A stretch of 64,000 nucleotides of DNA. Origin: Eggerthella lenta DSM 2243 (GTDB taxonomy: Bacteria > Actinomycetota > Coriobacteriia > Coriobacteriales > Eggerthellaceae). This document shows positions 35,550-43,669 of the stretch, piece after piece. Each line of letters opens with the position of its first letter. The first letter of the stretch is position 1. Made by a program: the position numbers and the translations under genes. The stretch lies in assembly GCF_000024265.1 (NCBI RefSeq), contig NC_013204.1:3166501-3230500 (forward strand), in the 5' to 3' direction. A model generated the notes under the pieces. It searched no databases, was not told the origin of the DNA, and saw nothing but the letters and a program-made list of their open reading frames with translations.

Positions 35550-35872
35550 CGCCAAAACTCAAACAAGCAGCAGGCACGGGCGCCAAACGCTGTCCCCAAA
35601 TTGGCAGCCATGGCAAAGTCAGCCCGAGCGAACTCGTTTCAGGTTCCACGCGACCTGGCCTTACGTCGTGCATCCGCCCGGGCATTCGACCCAACCCGTC
35701 CGAAACCGCCTCCAAAATTGCCACAGCTTGCCATTTGGGGACAGCCAACGAGGGCGTCCTCCCACGCAATTACGCCGCTGCTTTGGCGCGCGCCGACATC
35801 TTAGCCACCTTGCATGATAATACCAGTTCAGCTATATTTAGTATTGCTAGGCTACAGAGAAGGGGAGCGCGC
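35550..35872. other. intergenic region with imperfect inverted repeat
   Basis: 323 bp, no gene recognised. TGTCCCCAAATTGGCA (35591-35606) and TGCCATTTGGGGACA (35729-35743) are inverted repeats (one extra T), enclosing about 120 bp. Confidence 0.5.
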
Positions 35873-36556
35873 ATGGCGGAAAACGAGACCGACCGAAACG
35901 AACCATGCGAGCCCGACATCGACGAGGTAGCCGTCGCGCCCGCCTACCGCATGAGCCGCGGACGCGTTGCGCTGCTGGCTGTGCTGGCCATCCTGCCGGT
36001 TGTGCTGACCGCGCTCGCCCAGCCGTTTCTGCCGGATAGCGTCCCCCTGCACTACGGAGCAAGCGGCCCGGATCGATGGGGATCGAAAGGCGAGCTGTTC
36101 GTTGCCGCCGGCATCATCACCGTCATCGCGTTCGTCCTCGTGGCGGTATACGCCGTGGTCGAACATCAACGAGAAACGGGGCGGGAGGACTGGCTCGTCG
36201 TAGACGGCCCCGTCACCAGCATGTTTCCCGTCTTCTCCATCTGCCTTGCGATCATTGATTGCCTCGACGCCGCCTACGTCTTCGCCGCCTTCCAGCTGGG
36301 AGGCTTCTCGATGCCAGAGAACATGGGCTCGCTCATCGGAGGGATCGTCTGCCTCGTCGTGGCGCTCTCCCTACTCACGCCAGCCTTGTACATGCTGATC
36401 ACGGGCAAGGGCCTCTCGCTCGTGAACTTCCATCCCGGAACGAGCGACCTCGAGAAACGCACCGGAGCCGACAAACAGCAGGCGCGCGCCATCGGCGGTT
36501 TGCTGCTATTCCTCACCGTCATCGTCCTCGTGGAATTACTCGTAACGGTGAAATGA
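35873..36556 (+). CDS. DUF1648 domain membrane protein
   Basis: A 227-residue protein with five or six hydrophobic segments. PDSVPLHYGASGPDRWGSK (residues ~50-68) is the DUF1648 signature, also present in the 18857-19972 protein. Function unknown; often associated with signalling or peptidase-like membrane proteins. Start at 35873 follows AGAAGGGGAGC. It converges with pth and has no obvious partner. Confidence 0.78.
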   Translation: MAENETDRNEPCEPDIDEVAVAPAYRMSRGRVALLAVLAILPVVLTALAQPFLPDSVPLHYGASGPDRWGSKGELFVAAGIITVIAFVLVAVYAVVEHQRETGREDWLVVDGPVTSMFPVFSICLAIIDCLDAAYVFAAFQLGGFSMPENMGSLIGGIVCLVVALSLLTPALYMLITGKGLSLVNFHPGTSDLEKRTGADKQQARAIGGLLLFLTVIVLVELLVTVK

Positions 36557-36587
36557 AAACGCACCCGCCACTTTCGACGGGTGCGCG

Positions 36588-37145
36588 CTAGTTGAACGCT
36601 TGCTGGGTCTTCTCCAACCCTACCTGCACCAGGGACAACGCTGCCTGTGCGCCGCGGTCGGTGGCTTGGACGAAGTCGTCGGCCGCGTCCTTCTTCGGCT
36701 TCGACAGCACCCAGTCCACCACGGGCATGCGTCCCGGCGGGCGCCCGATGCCCACGCGCACGCGATGCCAGTCGCGCGTGCCCAGCTTGTCGCAGATGGC
36801 ACGCAGGCCGTTGTGCCCCGCGTGCCCGCCGCCGAACTTCACGCGCACGGTACCGGGGTCGATGTCCAGCTCGTCATGCACGACGATCAGGTGCTCGGCA
36901 TCCACGCCGTACGCGTTCATCAGCTGCTTCACCGGGCCGCCCGACGTGTTCATGTAGCTTTGCGGCTTGGCCAGCACCAGGTCGTGGTCGCGATACGCGC
37001 CCTTCGCGGTCAGCGCGCCACACTCCGTCTTCCAGTAGCGCGCGCCCACCTCCTCGGCGATCAGGTCCACGGCGTCGAACCCGGCGTTGTGCCGCGTATG
37101 CTCGTACTCCTCGCCCGGATTTCCCAGGCCAACGATCAAAAACAT
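36588..37145 (-). CDS. pth: peptidyl-tRNA hydrolase
   Basis: A 185-residue Pth enzyme that releases peptides from drop-off peptidyl-tRNAs. VGLGNPGEEYEHTRHNAGF (5-23) holds the catalytic His (H19-N20 in TRHNAGF), KPQSYMNTSG is the second conserved block and HDELDIDPG carries the Asp that orients the His; FGGGHAGHNGLRAI is the tRNA-contacting loop. Seven bp after the prs stop, so an operon with prs. Confidence 0.97.
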   Translation of the reverse strand: MFLIVGLGNPGEEYEHTRHNAGFDAVDLIAEEVGARYWKTECGALTAKGAYRDHDLVLAKPQSYMNTSGGPVKQLMNAYGVDAEHLIVVHDELDIDPGTVRVKFGGGHAGHNGLRAICDKLGTRDWHRVRVGIGRPPGRMPVVDWVLSKPKKDAADDFVQATDRGAQAALSLVQVGLEKTQQAFN

Positions 37146-37152
37146 CGGACCC

Positions 37153-38118
37153 CTACTCGAACAGCGAGGCGACGGAGCCGTTGTTGTAGACGTTGCTGAT
37201 GGTCTTCGCGAACAGCGGGCCCACGGACAGCACCTTCACCTTGCCGGTCTGGCGCTCCAGCGGCACGGGCACAGCGTTCGTCACCACCACTTCCTCGATG
37301 GACGAGTTCGCAATGCGCTCGTACGCCGGGCCGCTAAACAGGCCGTGCGTCGCGCACGCGTACACTTTCTCGGCGCCTTTCGCCTTCAGCGTGGTGGCGG
37401 CGGCAACCAGCGAGCCGGCCGTGTCGATCATGTCGTCGTTCAGGATGCACACCTTGCCGTGCACGTCGCCGATGAGCGCCGTGATCTCGGCCTGGTTGTG
37501 CTTCGGACGATCCTTGTGCATGATGGCGATGTCGCAATCCAGCATGGTGGAGAACTTCTTCGCGGCCTTCGCGCGGCCCACGTCGGGCGACACGACGCAC
37601 AGCTTGTCCTTGTCCAGCCCCATGCTCTGGAAGTAGTCGACGAAGATGGGCATGGCCGTCATATGGTTCACCGGCAGGTCGAAGAAGCCCTGGATGGCAT
37701 CCTGGTGCAGGTCGATGGTGATGACGTTGTCCACGCCCGACGCGGCCATGAGATCGGCCACGAGCTTGGCGGTGATAGGCTCGCGCGGGGCGGCCTTGCG
37801 ATCCTGGCGCGCGTAGCCGTAATGAGCCACCACCGCCGACACCGAGCGGGCCGAAGCGCGCTTGGCGGCGTCCACCATGATGAGCAACTCCATGAGCGCG
37901 TCGTTCACGTCGTAGCCCGCGCCGCTGCACACCGACTGGACGAGGAACACGTCCGCACCGCGCACGCTTTCCTGGTAGCGCGCGTAGATCTCGCCGTTGG
38001 CGAACTTCTCAAGCTTGACGTTGCCGAGCGACACGTTCAGATCCTTCGCGATCTCCTCGGCAAGCTCGGGGTTGACCGACCCCGAGAACAAGGCCATGCT
38101 CTTCTGCACTTCCGTCAT
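37153..38118 (-). CDS. prs: ribose-phosphate pyrophosphokinase
   Basis: A 321-residue PRPP synthetase, making PRPP from ribose 5-phosphate and ATP. SLGNVKLEKFANGEIYARYQ contains the F/NGE ATP-binding region, YGYARQDRK is the flexible catalytic loop, and VVSPDVGRAKAAKKF and DDMIDTAGSL (PRPP-binding loop) are present. Start at 38118 (MTEVQKSM) after AAGGAGCGCGCAC. Usually glmU lies directly upstream in this operon; here about 10.5 kb of respiratory and toxin-antitoxin genes separates them. Confidence 0.97.
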   Translation of the reverse strand: MTEVQKSMALFSGSVNPELAEEIAKDLNVSLGNVKLEKFANGEIYARYQESVRGADVFLVQSVCSGAGYDVNDALMELLIMVDAAKRASARSVSAVVAHYGYARQDRKAAPREPITAKLVADLMAASGVDNVITIDLHQDAIQGFFDLPVNHMTAMPIFVDYFQSMGLDKDKLCVVSPDVGRAKAAKKFSTMLDCDIAIMHKDRPKHNQAEITALIGDVHGKVCILNDDMIDTAGSLVAAATTLKAKGAEKVYACATHGLFSGPAYERIANSSIEEVVVTNAVPVPLERQTGKVKVLSVGPLFAKTISNVYNNGSVASLFE

Positions 38119-38295
38119 GTGCGCGCTCCTTCGCTTCACCCTCAGGGCCGCCGCACCGCGCAGCCGTCGCCCCCTGTCTCATCGGCACTATTGTATCCGC
38201 ACGCGTCGCGCACGCACAGGGTGAACTTCGGCATCTTCGCAGATTGACCGCAAGGTCTGACAAGAGGCAAGCGCCCAACTCCGGACGGAGAACGC

Positions 38296-39858
38296 TCAGC
38301 GCACGATCTTCCCGTCTTCGATGAGGCTTTGCAGCTCCTGCTTGGAATGCACGCCCGCCTTCGCATAGACGTTGCGGATGTGGCTTTTCGCCGTGTTGAA
38401 CGAGATGCCCAGCTCGCCTGCGATGTACTCGATGGTGTAGCCCTTCCCCAGCAGGAACAGCACGTCGCGCTCGCGCAGCGACAGGCCCGCCTGCTCGGCC
38501 AGCGCGTTGCAGCTTTTCGTCCAGGCGCCCTCGCGCGGCGCGCGGTCGCCGTCGCTGGCGCCCCCAGCGCTCTCCGGCCCCCTGCCGTTAGGGAAGAAAT
38601 CGCCCGTTCCCTGGTCGGTCTGGGCGTTGCGAGTCTTCCTGAGCGCCATGCCGATGGTGCGCTCGTTGAGGATGACCATCGACACCACCAGCAGCACGAA
38701 CACCATGCCCATGGCAAGCGCCACCATGTTGCTGGGGTTCTCCACCAGCACGGGCGCCAGCGACGCCCCGGCGAACCAGCCCACGGTGGTGCCCGCCGCC
38801 GACGCGCCGCGGCCCCACCCGAACACGCGCACGTACGACAGGTCGGTGCGGTTCGCCACGTTGGCCAGCAGGCACCACACCATGAGGATGAACAGGTTGT
38901 ACGCGATGCTCACAAGCTCGCCCTGGATGACGCCCAGGCCGCCGAACAACGGCACCACGAGGTTGCCCAAACACGTGAGGATGATGATGGGATAGTACAG
39001 CTGGCTGATGTCGAACTCGCGCACCAGCAGCCCCACCAGCACGAACAGCAGCACGGCCGCGCACGCCGTGGCAAACACGATGATCACGCCCTGGTCCGTG
39101 GCCGCCGACAGCGGCTGCTGCAGCGCCATGAACCCCTTGATCACGCCCGCGATCACCGAGAACACCGACACCGCCACCACGAGGCGGATGAAGTAGCCGC
39201 GCGGAAGCTCGCGCACGGGAACGACGTCCTCCGCCGGCTCGCTCGGCGCGCGCACCGCGGCCATGGTGAACACCACCGCCAGAAGCGGCAAGCTGGCCGC
39301 CATCAGCAGCCCCACCGGCTGGGGCAGCCCGATGCAGACGAAGTACAGCATGCCCGCGAAGATGAACGACCCCGCCGTGTACATGAAAGCTTGGCGCGCG
39401 CCCACCGTGCTGTACACCGAACCCAGGCGCAAGGCGACGAACGCGGTGCCCACCCCGGTGAGCGAGCAACCCGCCACGTACAGCGCCTCGCCGGCCTGGG
39501 CAGGCGCCGACCAGGCCACCACCAGCGTGGCCAGCGTCGCCATTCCCGCCAGCACCGTCACCGACAGCCGCGACTCCACGATGCGCGCCGTGACCTTCTG
39601 GAACGCCCCGGCCACGATGAGCACGAGGCCCAGCGCCGTCGTGGAAGCCAGGTACATCACCGACATGGCGTTGCCCCCGACGGAAGCCCCCGACCAGCCG
39701 AACAGCACGTCGCTGTTGTAGCTGAGGAAAATCCACGCGTAATAAGCTCCGAAGCCCAGGAACTTCATGCTGGGCCACTGCTCGTCCAGGTCCTCGAGCA
39801 GCCGCGTCGCCGAAAACCGCGCGCGATCCCGCTCTTCGCCAGCCTTCATCTCACGCAT
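38296..39858 (-). CDS. membrane-embedded LuxR-type regulator (copy 3)
   Basis: A 520-residue protein with about 12 hydrophobic segments to ~400, then a linker and a LuxR HTH (LSLRERDVLFLLGKGYTIEYI...SFNTAKSHIRNVYAKAGVHSKQEL). It is the last gene of the Dms/Nap operon direction and 58 bp after the NapH-like gene, so it is the likely sensor for that respiratory module. Start at 39858 (GGAGG six nt upstream); the adjacent ATG at 39861 is equally close and cannot be excluded. Confidence 0.85.
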   Translation of the reverse strand: MREMKAGEERDRARFSATRLLEDLDEQWPSMKFLGFGAYYAWIFLSYNSDVLFGWSGASVGGNAMSVMYLASTTALGLVLIVAGAFQKVTARIVESRLSVTVLAGMATLATLVVAWSAPAQAGEALYVAGCSLTGVGTAFVALRLGSVYSTVGARQAFMYTAGSFIFAGMLYFVCIGLPQPVGLLMAASLPLLAVVFTMAAVRAPSEPAEDVVPVRELPRGYFIRLVVAVSVFSVIAGVIKGFMALQQPLSAATDQGVIIVFATACAAVLLFVLVGLLVREFDISQLYYPIIILTCLGNLVVPLFGGLGVIQGELVSIAYNLFILMVWCLLANVANRTDLSYVRVFGWGRGASAAGTTVGWFAGASLAPVLVENPSNMVALAMGMVFVLLVVSMVILNERTIGMALRKTRNAQTDQGTGDFFPNGRGPESAGGASDGDRAPREGAWTKSCNALAEQAGLSLRERDVLFLLGKGYTIEYIAGELGISFNTAKSHIRNVYAKAGVHSKQELQSLIEDGKIVR

Positions 39859-39916
39859 CATGTTCCTCCCCTTTACGCGGCCTCGCAACAGCCCGCGCTC
39901 CCCGTACCGCAAAGGC

Positions 39917-40801
39917 CTATTCTAACACCCGCTCGTCCTCCCCCGCTTCGACCCCGTCGCCGTCCTCGCCGACGCGTTTCGGAAGAAACGGAAACGAGAT
40001 GGCATGCATCGGGCATGCGTCGGCGCACGCACGGCATTTCGTGCACTCGTGCATCGGCGCCGAGCCGGATGCGTCGTGCAGGTCGATGCCCTCGGGACAC
40101 ACGTCGGCGCACTGATGGCAGGGCTCGCCTTTGGACGAGCGCAAACACGTCGCCTCGTTGCTGACGGGACGAAACGTCTTGTTCAGCCGCGACACCAGCG
40201 ACAACAGCGCGCCCAGCGGGCAGAAGCGGCTGCACCACTTGCGCAGCACCAGCACCTCCAGGGCGAGCATGGCCGGAAACACCAGCAACGACAGGGCCAC
40301 CTCGTTGAACTGGAACAAGCGCCACACCGCGATGAGCGTGGCGAACGTGAGGCCCACCGGGCAGATGAGACAGAACACCGGGAACCCGAACACCGCCGTG
40401 GACAGCAGCGCGCCGCCCAGCACCCAGTTGCGCGAATCGGCCGCGCCGCCGCGCTGGGCGGCGGGCACGTCGAGCGCATCGGACGCACGACGCTTGCGCT
40501 TCGGCTCCTTCAAGCCGAAGATACGCCTCAGCAGGGGGATCGGGCAGCCCCAGGCGCAGAACGCACGGCCGAACAGCACCACCAGCGCAATACCGATGGC
40601 CAGCGCGATGAGCATCGGCGGCACCACGGTCTTGCTGGCCAGCGCCGCCTCCGCCGCGCCGAGCGGACAGATGGCCGCGATGTCGTAGATGCCCCAGGCC
40701 GACGGCGTGCCCGTACCGGTGTGCAGGGCCAGCCCCAGGCACACGAGCGCAATCACCGCCAAGACGGACAGCGTGCGCAGCAGTTTGGAGTTCCGTTTCA
40801 T
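39917..40801 (-). CDS. NapH-like membrane 4Fe-4S protein
   Basis: A 294-residue protein with about four membrane helices. CxxxCP-type motifs occur in the membrane part (FCAWGCPIP, FCLICPVG, KWCSRFCPLG), as in NapH/NosR. The C-terminal part has two ferredoxin clusters (CHQCADVCPEG and CTKCRACADACPMH). Such proteins take electrons from menaquinol and pass them to a NapG-like partner. Start at 40801 overlaps the NapG-like stop by 1 nt (TGATG). It gives the molybdoenzyme a second quinol route beside the DmsC-like anchor. Confidence 0.88.
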   Translation of the reverse strand: MKRNSKLLRTLSVLAVIALVCLGLALHTGTGTPSAWGIYDIAAICPLGAAEAALASKTVVPPMLIALAIGIALVVLFGRAFCAWGCPIPLLRRIFGLKEPKRKRRASDALDVPAAQRGGAADSRNWVLGGALLSTAVFGFPVFCLICPVGLTFATLIAVWRLFQFNEVALSLLVFPAMLALEVLVLRKWCSRFCPLGALLSLVSRLNKTFRPVSNEATCLRSSKGEPCHQCADVCPEGIDLHDASGSAPMHECTKCRACADACPMHAISFPFLPKRVGEDGDGVEAGEDERVLE

Positions 40802-41436
40802 CACGCGCTCATCTCGCTCTCGTCCTCCACCACCGTCTTCCCCAGTCGCGCGTACGCGCTGGGACTCACCACCACGATGCCGCGCCGCGTGCCGCCCGAG
40901 AAGCTGCGGTACACAAGCGCCGGGCACACGTCCTCGCACACGCCGCAGCCGTTGCATCGGTCGGCGTCCACCACGGGATGGCCGTCTCCATCAAGCGCGA
41001 TCGCCTCGAACGGGCAGGCCTTCTGGCACTCGACGCACCCCTGGTAGTAGGCCACGCAGCGGTCCTTCTGCACCACCGCCATGCCCATCTTGTCGGCCTC
41101 CGGGTCGAACGCCCCGATGGCTCCCGTGGGGCATACGCGCTGGCAGTCGCCGCAGAAGTCGCAGCTTCCCCGATGGAAGTTCAGCTTGGGCGTGCGGGCG
41201 CGTAGAAAGCCGTCGCCAACCTCCGCCACGCCGATCACCCCGGTGTGGCACACGCTGCGGCAGCGGTCGCACTTCACGCACGAGGCCAGCAGATGCAGCT
41301 CGTCCTGCGCCCCCGGCGGCCGCACGAGCGCGGTTTCGGACGCGCCGTCGGCCGCCTTCACCGCCCCGCCGAACGCGGCGAATACGGCCGCTGCGCCGCA
41401 GAACCCTGCGAACGCCCGTCGCGTGTACGCGGCCAT
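40801..41436 (-). CDS. NapG-like Tat-exported ferredoxin
   Basis: A 211-residue protein with a Tat-type signal (YTRRAFAGF, Arg6-Arg7) and four 4Fe-4S cysteine sets: CVKCDRCRSVCHTG, CDFCGDCQRVCPTG, CVAYYQGCVECQKACP and CNGCGVCEDVCPA. NapG takes electrons from NapH to a periplasmic reductase. The 3-bp spacing from the TorD gene and overlap with NapH indicate one operon. Confidence 0.9.
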   Translation of the reverse strand: MAAYTRRAFAGFCGAAAVFAAFGGAVKAADGASETALVRPPGAQDELHLLASCVKCDRCRSVCHTGVIGVAEVGDGFLRARTPKLNFHRGSCDFCGDCQRVCPTGAIGAFDPEADKMGMAVVQKDRCVAYYQGCVECQKACPFEAIALDGDGHPVVDADRCNGCGVCEDVCPALVYRSFSGGTRRGIVVVSPSAYARLGKTVVEDESEMSA

Positions 41437-41439
41437 GGC

Positions 41440-42108
41440 TTACGCCGCCTGGGCGCTCTGGCCGATCATCTGGTCTTCCAACTGCAGAAAGCCCTCGGTG
41501 ATGTCGGCGACGCCCCGATAGAACGCGGTTTGCGCGTACGCGCGCACGTCAGCGCACAAACGCGGCACCCAGTTGGCCAGGTGCTCGTCGAAGAACGCGC
41601 GTTGCTTCGCGCACAGCTCGGCGTAGCGCGCCTCGTCGCCAGCATCGAGCGCCGCGCCCGCGCGCTCGATCAGCTTCGCCATGAACTGGAACTCGAACGA
41701 CAGATGATCCTCCGGCGTGGTGTTGTCGGCCGGCAGGCCCAGCTCCTCGCCCAGGTAGAACGCCACCGCGGAATCGCGCGCATCCTGCATGAGCAGGTGC
41801 TCCTCGCTCGTGTACACCGACTCGTACGGCGGCGCCATCAGCTGCTCGTACATGCCCGCGCACAAGAACACGCGCGCGTAGTCCACGGCAAGCTCCTGGC
41901 GCGTGCCCGAATCGCGATGGCGCAGGTACTCCTTCACCGTCGCGTATCCCGCGCCCACGTACTCGGCATCCGTCGGCAGGTCCTGCTTCGTCAGCGTCCC
42001 TATCTGCTCGTCGGTCAGTTCCAGCTTGTACATGCTTGCCAGGAATTCGTAAAAGCCCTTGCGCGCGGCGTTCACCTCGGCAAGCTCTTCGCGATCATGC
42101 TGTTCCAT
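41440..42108 (-). CDS. TorD/DmsD family molybdoenzyme chaperone
   Basis: A 222-residue all-helical protein of the TorD/DmsD group, with the conserved EDHLSFEFQFMAKLIE helix (about residue 140) and LLMQDARDSAVAFYLG. These chaperones bind the Tat signal of a molybdoenzyme during cofactor insertion; the client is probably the DmsA-like subunit here. Start at 42108 after AAGGAGAGCACC. Upstream lies a hairpin with a 12-G tract (plus strand) between this gene and dmsC. Confidence 0.88.
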   Translation of the reverse strand: MEQHDREELAEVNAARKGFYEFLASMYKLELTDEQIGTLTKQDLPTDAEYVGAGYATVKEYLRHRDSGTRQELAVDYARVFLCAGMYEQLMAPPYESVYTSEEHLLMQDARDSAVAFYLGEELGLPADNTTPEDHLSFEFQFMAKLIERAGAALDAGDEARYAELCAKQRAFFDEHLANWVPRLCADVRAYAQTAFYRGVADITEGFLQLEDQMIGQSAQAA

Positions 42109-42148
42109 GGTGCTCTCCTTGCATTCCCCGTTGGTTACCGGTTCCGTT

Positions 42149-42214
42149 GTCGACCGATCGAGCCATACGCATGAGGGGAGGGGGGGGGGGGTTGCGTATG
42201 GCTTGATCGAGCGG
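42149..42214. repeat. hairpin with 12-G homopolymer in the loop
   Basis: GATCGAGCCATACGCA pairs with TGCGTATGGCTTGATC across a loop containing GGGG-A-G12 (the run is 42180-42191). On the minus-strand transcript the tract reads C12. It lies between the DmsC and TorD genes and is a candidate length-variable tract. Confidence 0.75.
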
Positions 42215-42273
42215 CCCGGTCGGGGGCCGTCCTCCGCACGCGCGCAGGACGGCCCCTTCCCCGCCGGCATCGT

Positions 42274-43083
42274 CTACAGGACGATGCCGAAGTAGTTGGC
42301 CACCGCGGTGCCCACCATCCACATGACGGCGCGGAACGCGATGGATCCGATGATGCCGCCGGCGAACGCGACGGTCGCCATGGTCACGGCCGACGCGGGC
42401 TTGCTGCGCGCCAGCCATCCGCACACGAGGGGCGCGAGACCGCCGCACACGAGTGCGACCCAGAAGATGGCCGCGGCATCGCCCGTCGCCGCGCCGGACG
42501 CGAAGCCGAAGGCCAAACCGGACACGAGCGCCAGAACGCCGCCGATCACGGTTTCCAAGCCGGCCAGCTTCACGGCCTCGGCGCTCTCTTTCTTGCAGGC
42601 GACCAGCAGCAGGTACAGGCTCAAGCCGCTCGCCGCGCCGAAGCCCAGATAGCCCAACGGCAGCGTGATGGTGTTCCACGTGGTGCGCGCCTCCATCATG
42701 TAGGAGTAGCCGCTGGCGAAGCTGAACACGATGCCGATGACGGCGGCCAGCACGGCAACCGCTTTGCGGGCTCCGGCCGACGCATCGCGCTTCAGCAGGA
42801 TCACGTACACGGCCACCGCCGCGATGAACAGACCGATGAGCAGCGCTTCCAGGAAGATGCCCGCCGTGGGATGGCTCAGCACGGCCATGATGCGGTCGGG
42901 GTGCGACAGGTGCGTGACCGACGCGATGCCGCCCACGACGGCCAGCACGAGCGCCAGAACGGAAGCCACCAGGTTGGTGCGCTGCGTCAATCCACGCAGC
43001 TCGTCAACGGCCACGCCGACCGACACCCATGTGCCGCAGCTGGCGATCGCCGTGAACAGAACGAGGGACCATTGGATGTCCAT
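42274..43083 (-). CDS. DmsC-like membrane anchor subunit
   Basis: A 269-residue protein with eight hydrophobic segments, of the DMSO-reductase anchor family. GGIASVTHLSHPDRIM with the conserved His is in the second loop, and GYLGFGAASGLSLYLL mid-protein. It would oxidise menaquinol and pass electrons to the DmsB-like subunit. Its stop is 165 bp before the TorD start, with the poly-G hairpin between. Confidence 0.85.
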   Translation of the reverse strand: MDIQWSLVLFTAIASCGTWVSVGVAVDELRGLTQRTNLVASVLALVLAVVGGIASVTHLSHPDRIMAVLSHPTAGIFLEALLIGLFIAAVAVYVILLKRDASAGARKAVAVLAAVIGIVFSFASGYSYMMEARTTWNTITLPLGYLGFGAASGLSLYLLLVACKKESAEAVKLAGLETVIGGVLALVSGLAFGFASGAATGDAAAIFWVALVCGGLAPLVCGWLARSKPASAVTMATVAFAGGIIGSIAFRAVMWMVGTAVANYFGIVL

Positions 43084-43084
43084 G

Positions 43085-43669
43085 CTACTCAGCCCCTTCC
43101 ATCCACTCGCCGTGCATGCTGGTCATGATGTACTTCGTGCAGGGGTTGTTGCCCACGTTCGGCAGCTCGTGGATGTCCGCCGCATCGTACTTCGCCAGCT
43201 CCTTGGACACGTCGGAGTTCGGATCGTCCAAGTCGCCGTAGAAACGGGCGCCGGCGCTGCAGCTCTTCACGCACGCGGGAAGCTCGCCGTTCGCCGTCAG
43301 GTGGCCGCACAGCGTGCACTTCTCCACCGTCTTGGACGCCTTGTTCCAATCGCGCACGCCGTAGGGGCAGGCCATCATGCAGTACTTGCAGCCGATGCAC
43401 TTCTCGCGGTCGATGAGCACCACGTTGTTGCCATCGCGGTAGCTGGCGCCGGTGGGGCACACGTGCACGCACGGGGCATCGGCGCACTGCTGGCACATGG
43501 TGGGCAGCGGGTAGCGCGTCATGTTCGGGTAGTCGCCGAAGGGCCCGCGCTGCAGCATCTTGTTCCAATGCTCGCCCAGGGCGATGTCGTTCTCCATCTT
43601 GCACGTGATCTCGCAGGAATAGCAGCCCGTGCAGCGATCGAGGTTCACCACGATGCAGTTATGCGCCAT
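43085..43669 (-). CDS. DmsB-like 4Fe-4S subunit
   Basis: A 194-residue polyferredoxin with four Cys sets (CTGCYSCEITC, CQQCADAPCVHVCPTG, CIGCKYCMMACPYG and CTLCGHLTANGELPAC). It relays electrons from the membrane anchor to the catalytic subunit. Its ATG overlaps the end of the DmsA-like gene by 11 nt, showing translational coupling. Confidence 0.93.
   Translation of the reverse strand: MAHNCIVVNLDRCTGCYSCEITCKMENDIALGEHWNKMLQRGPFGDYPNMTRYPLPTMCQQCADAPCVHVCPTGASYRDGNNVVLIDREKCIGCKYCMMACPYGVRDWNKASKTVEKCTLCGHLTANGELPACVKSCSAGARFYGDLDDPNSDVSKELAKYDAADIHELPNVGNNPCTKYIMTSMHGEWMEGAE

Noticed and set aside
39917-40957. Longer frame for the NapH-like protein
   Set aside because: The 52 extra residues overlap the NapG-like coding sequence in another frame; TGATG coupling supports 40801.
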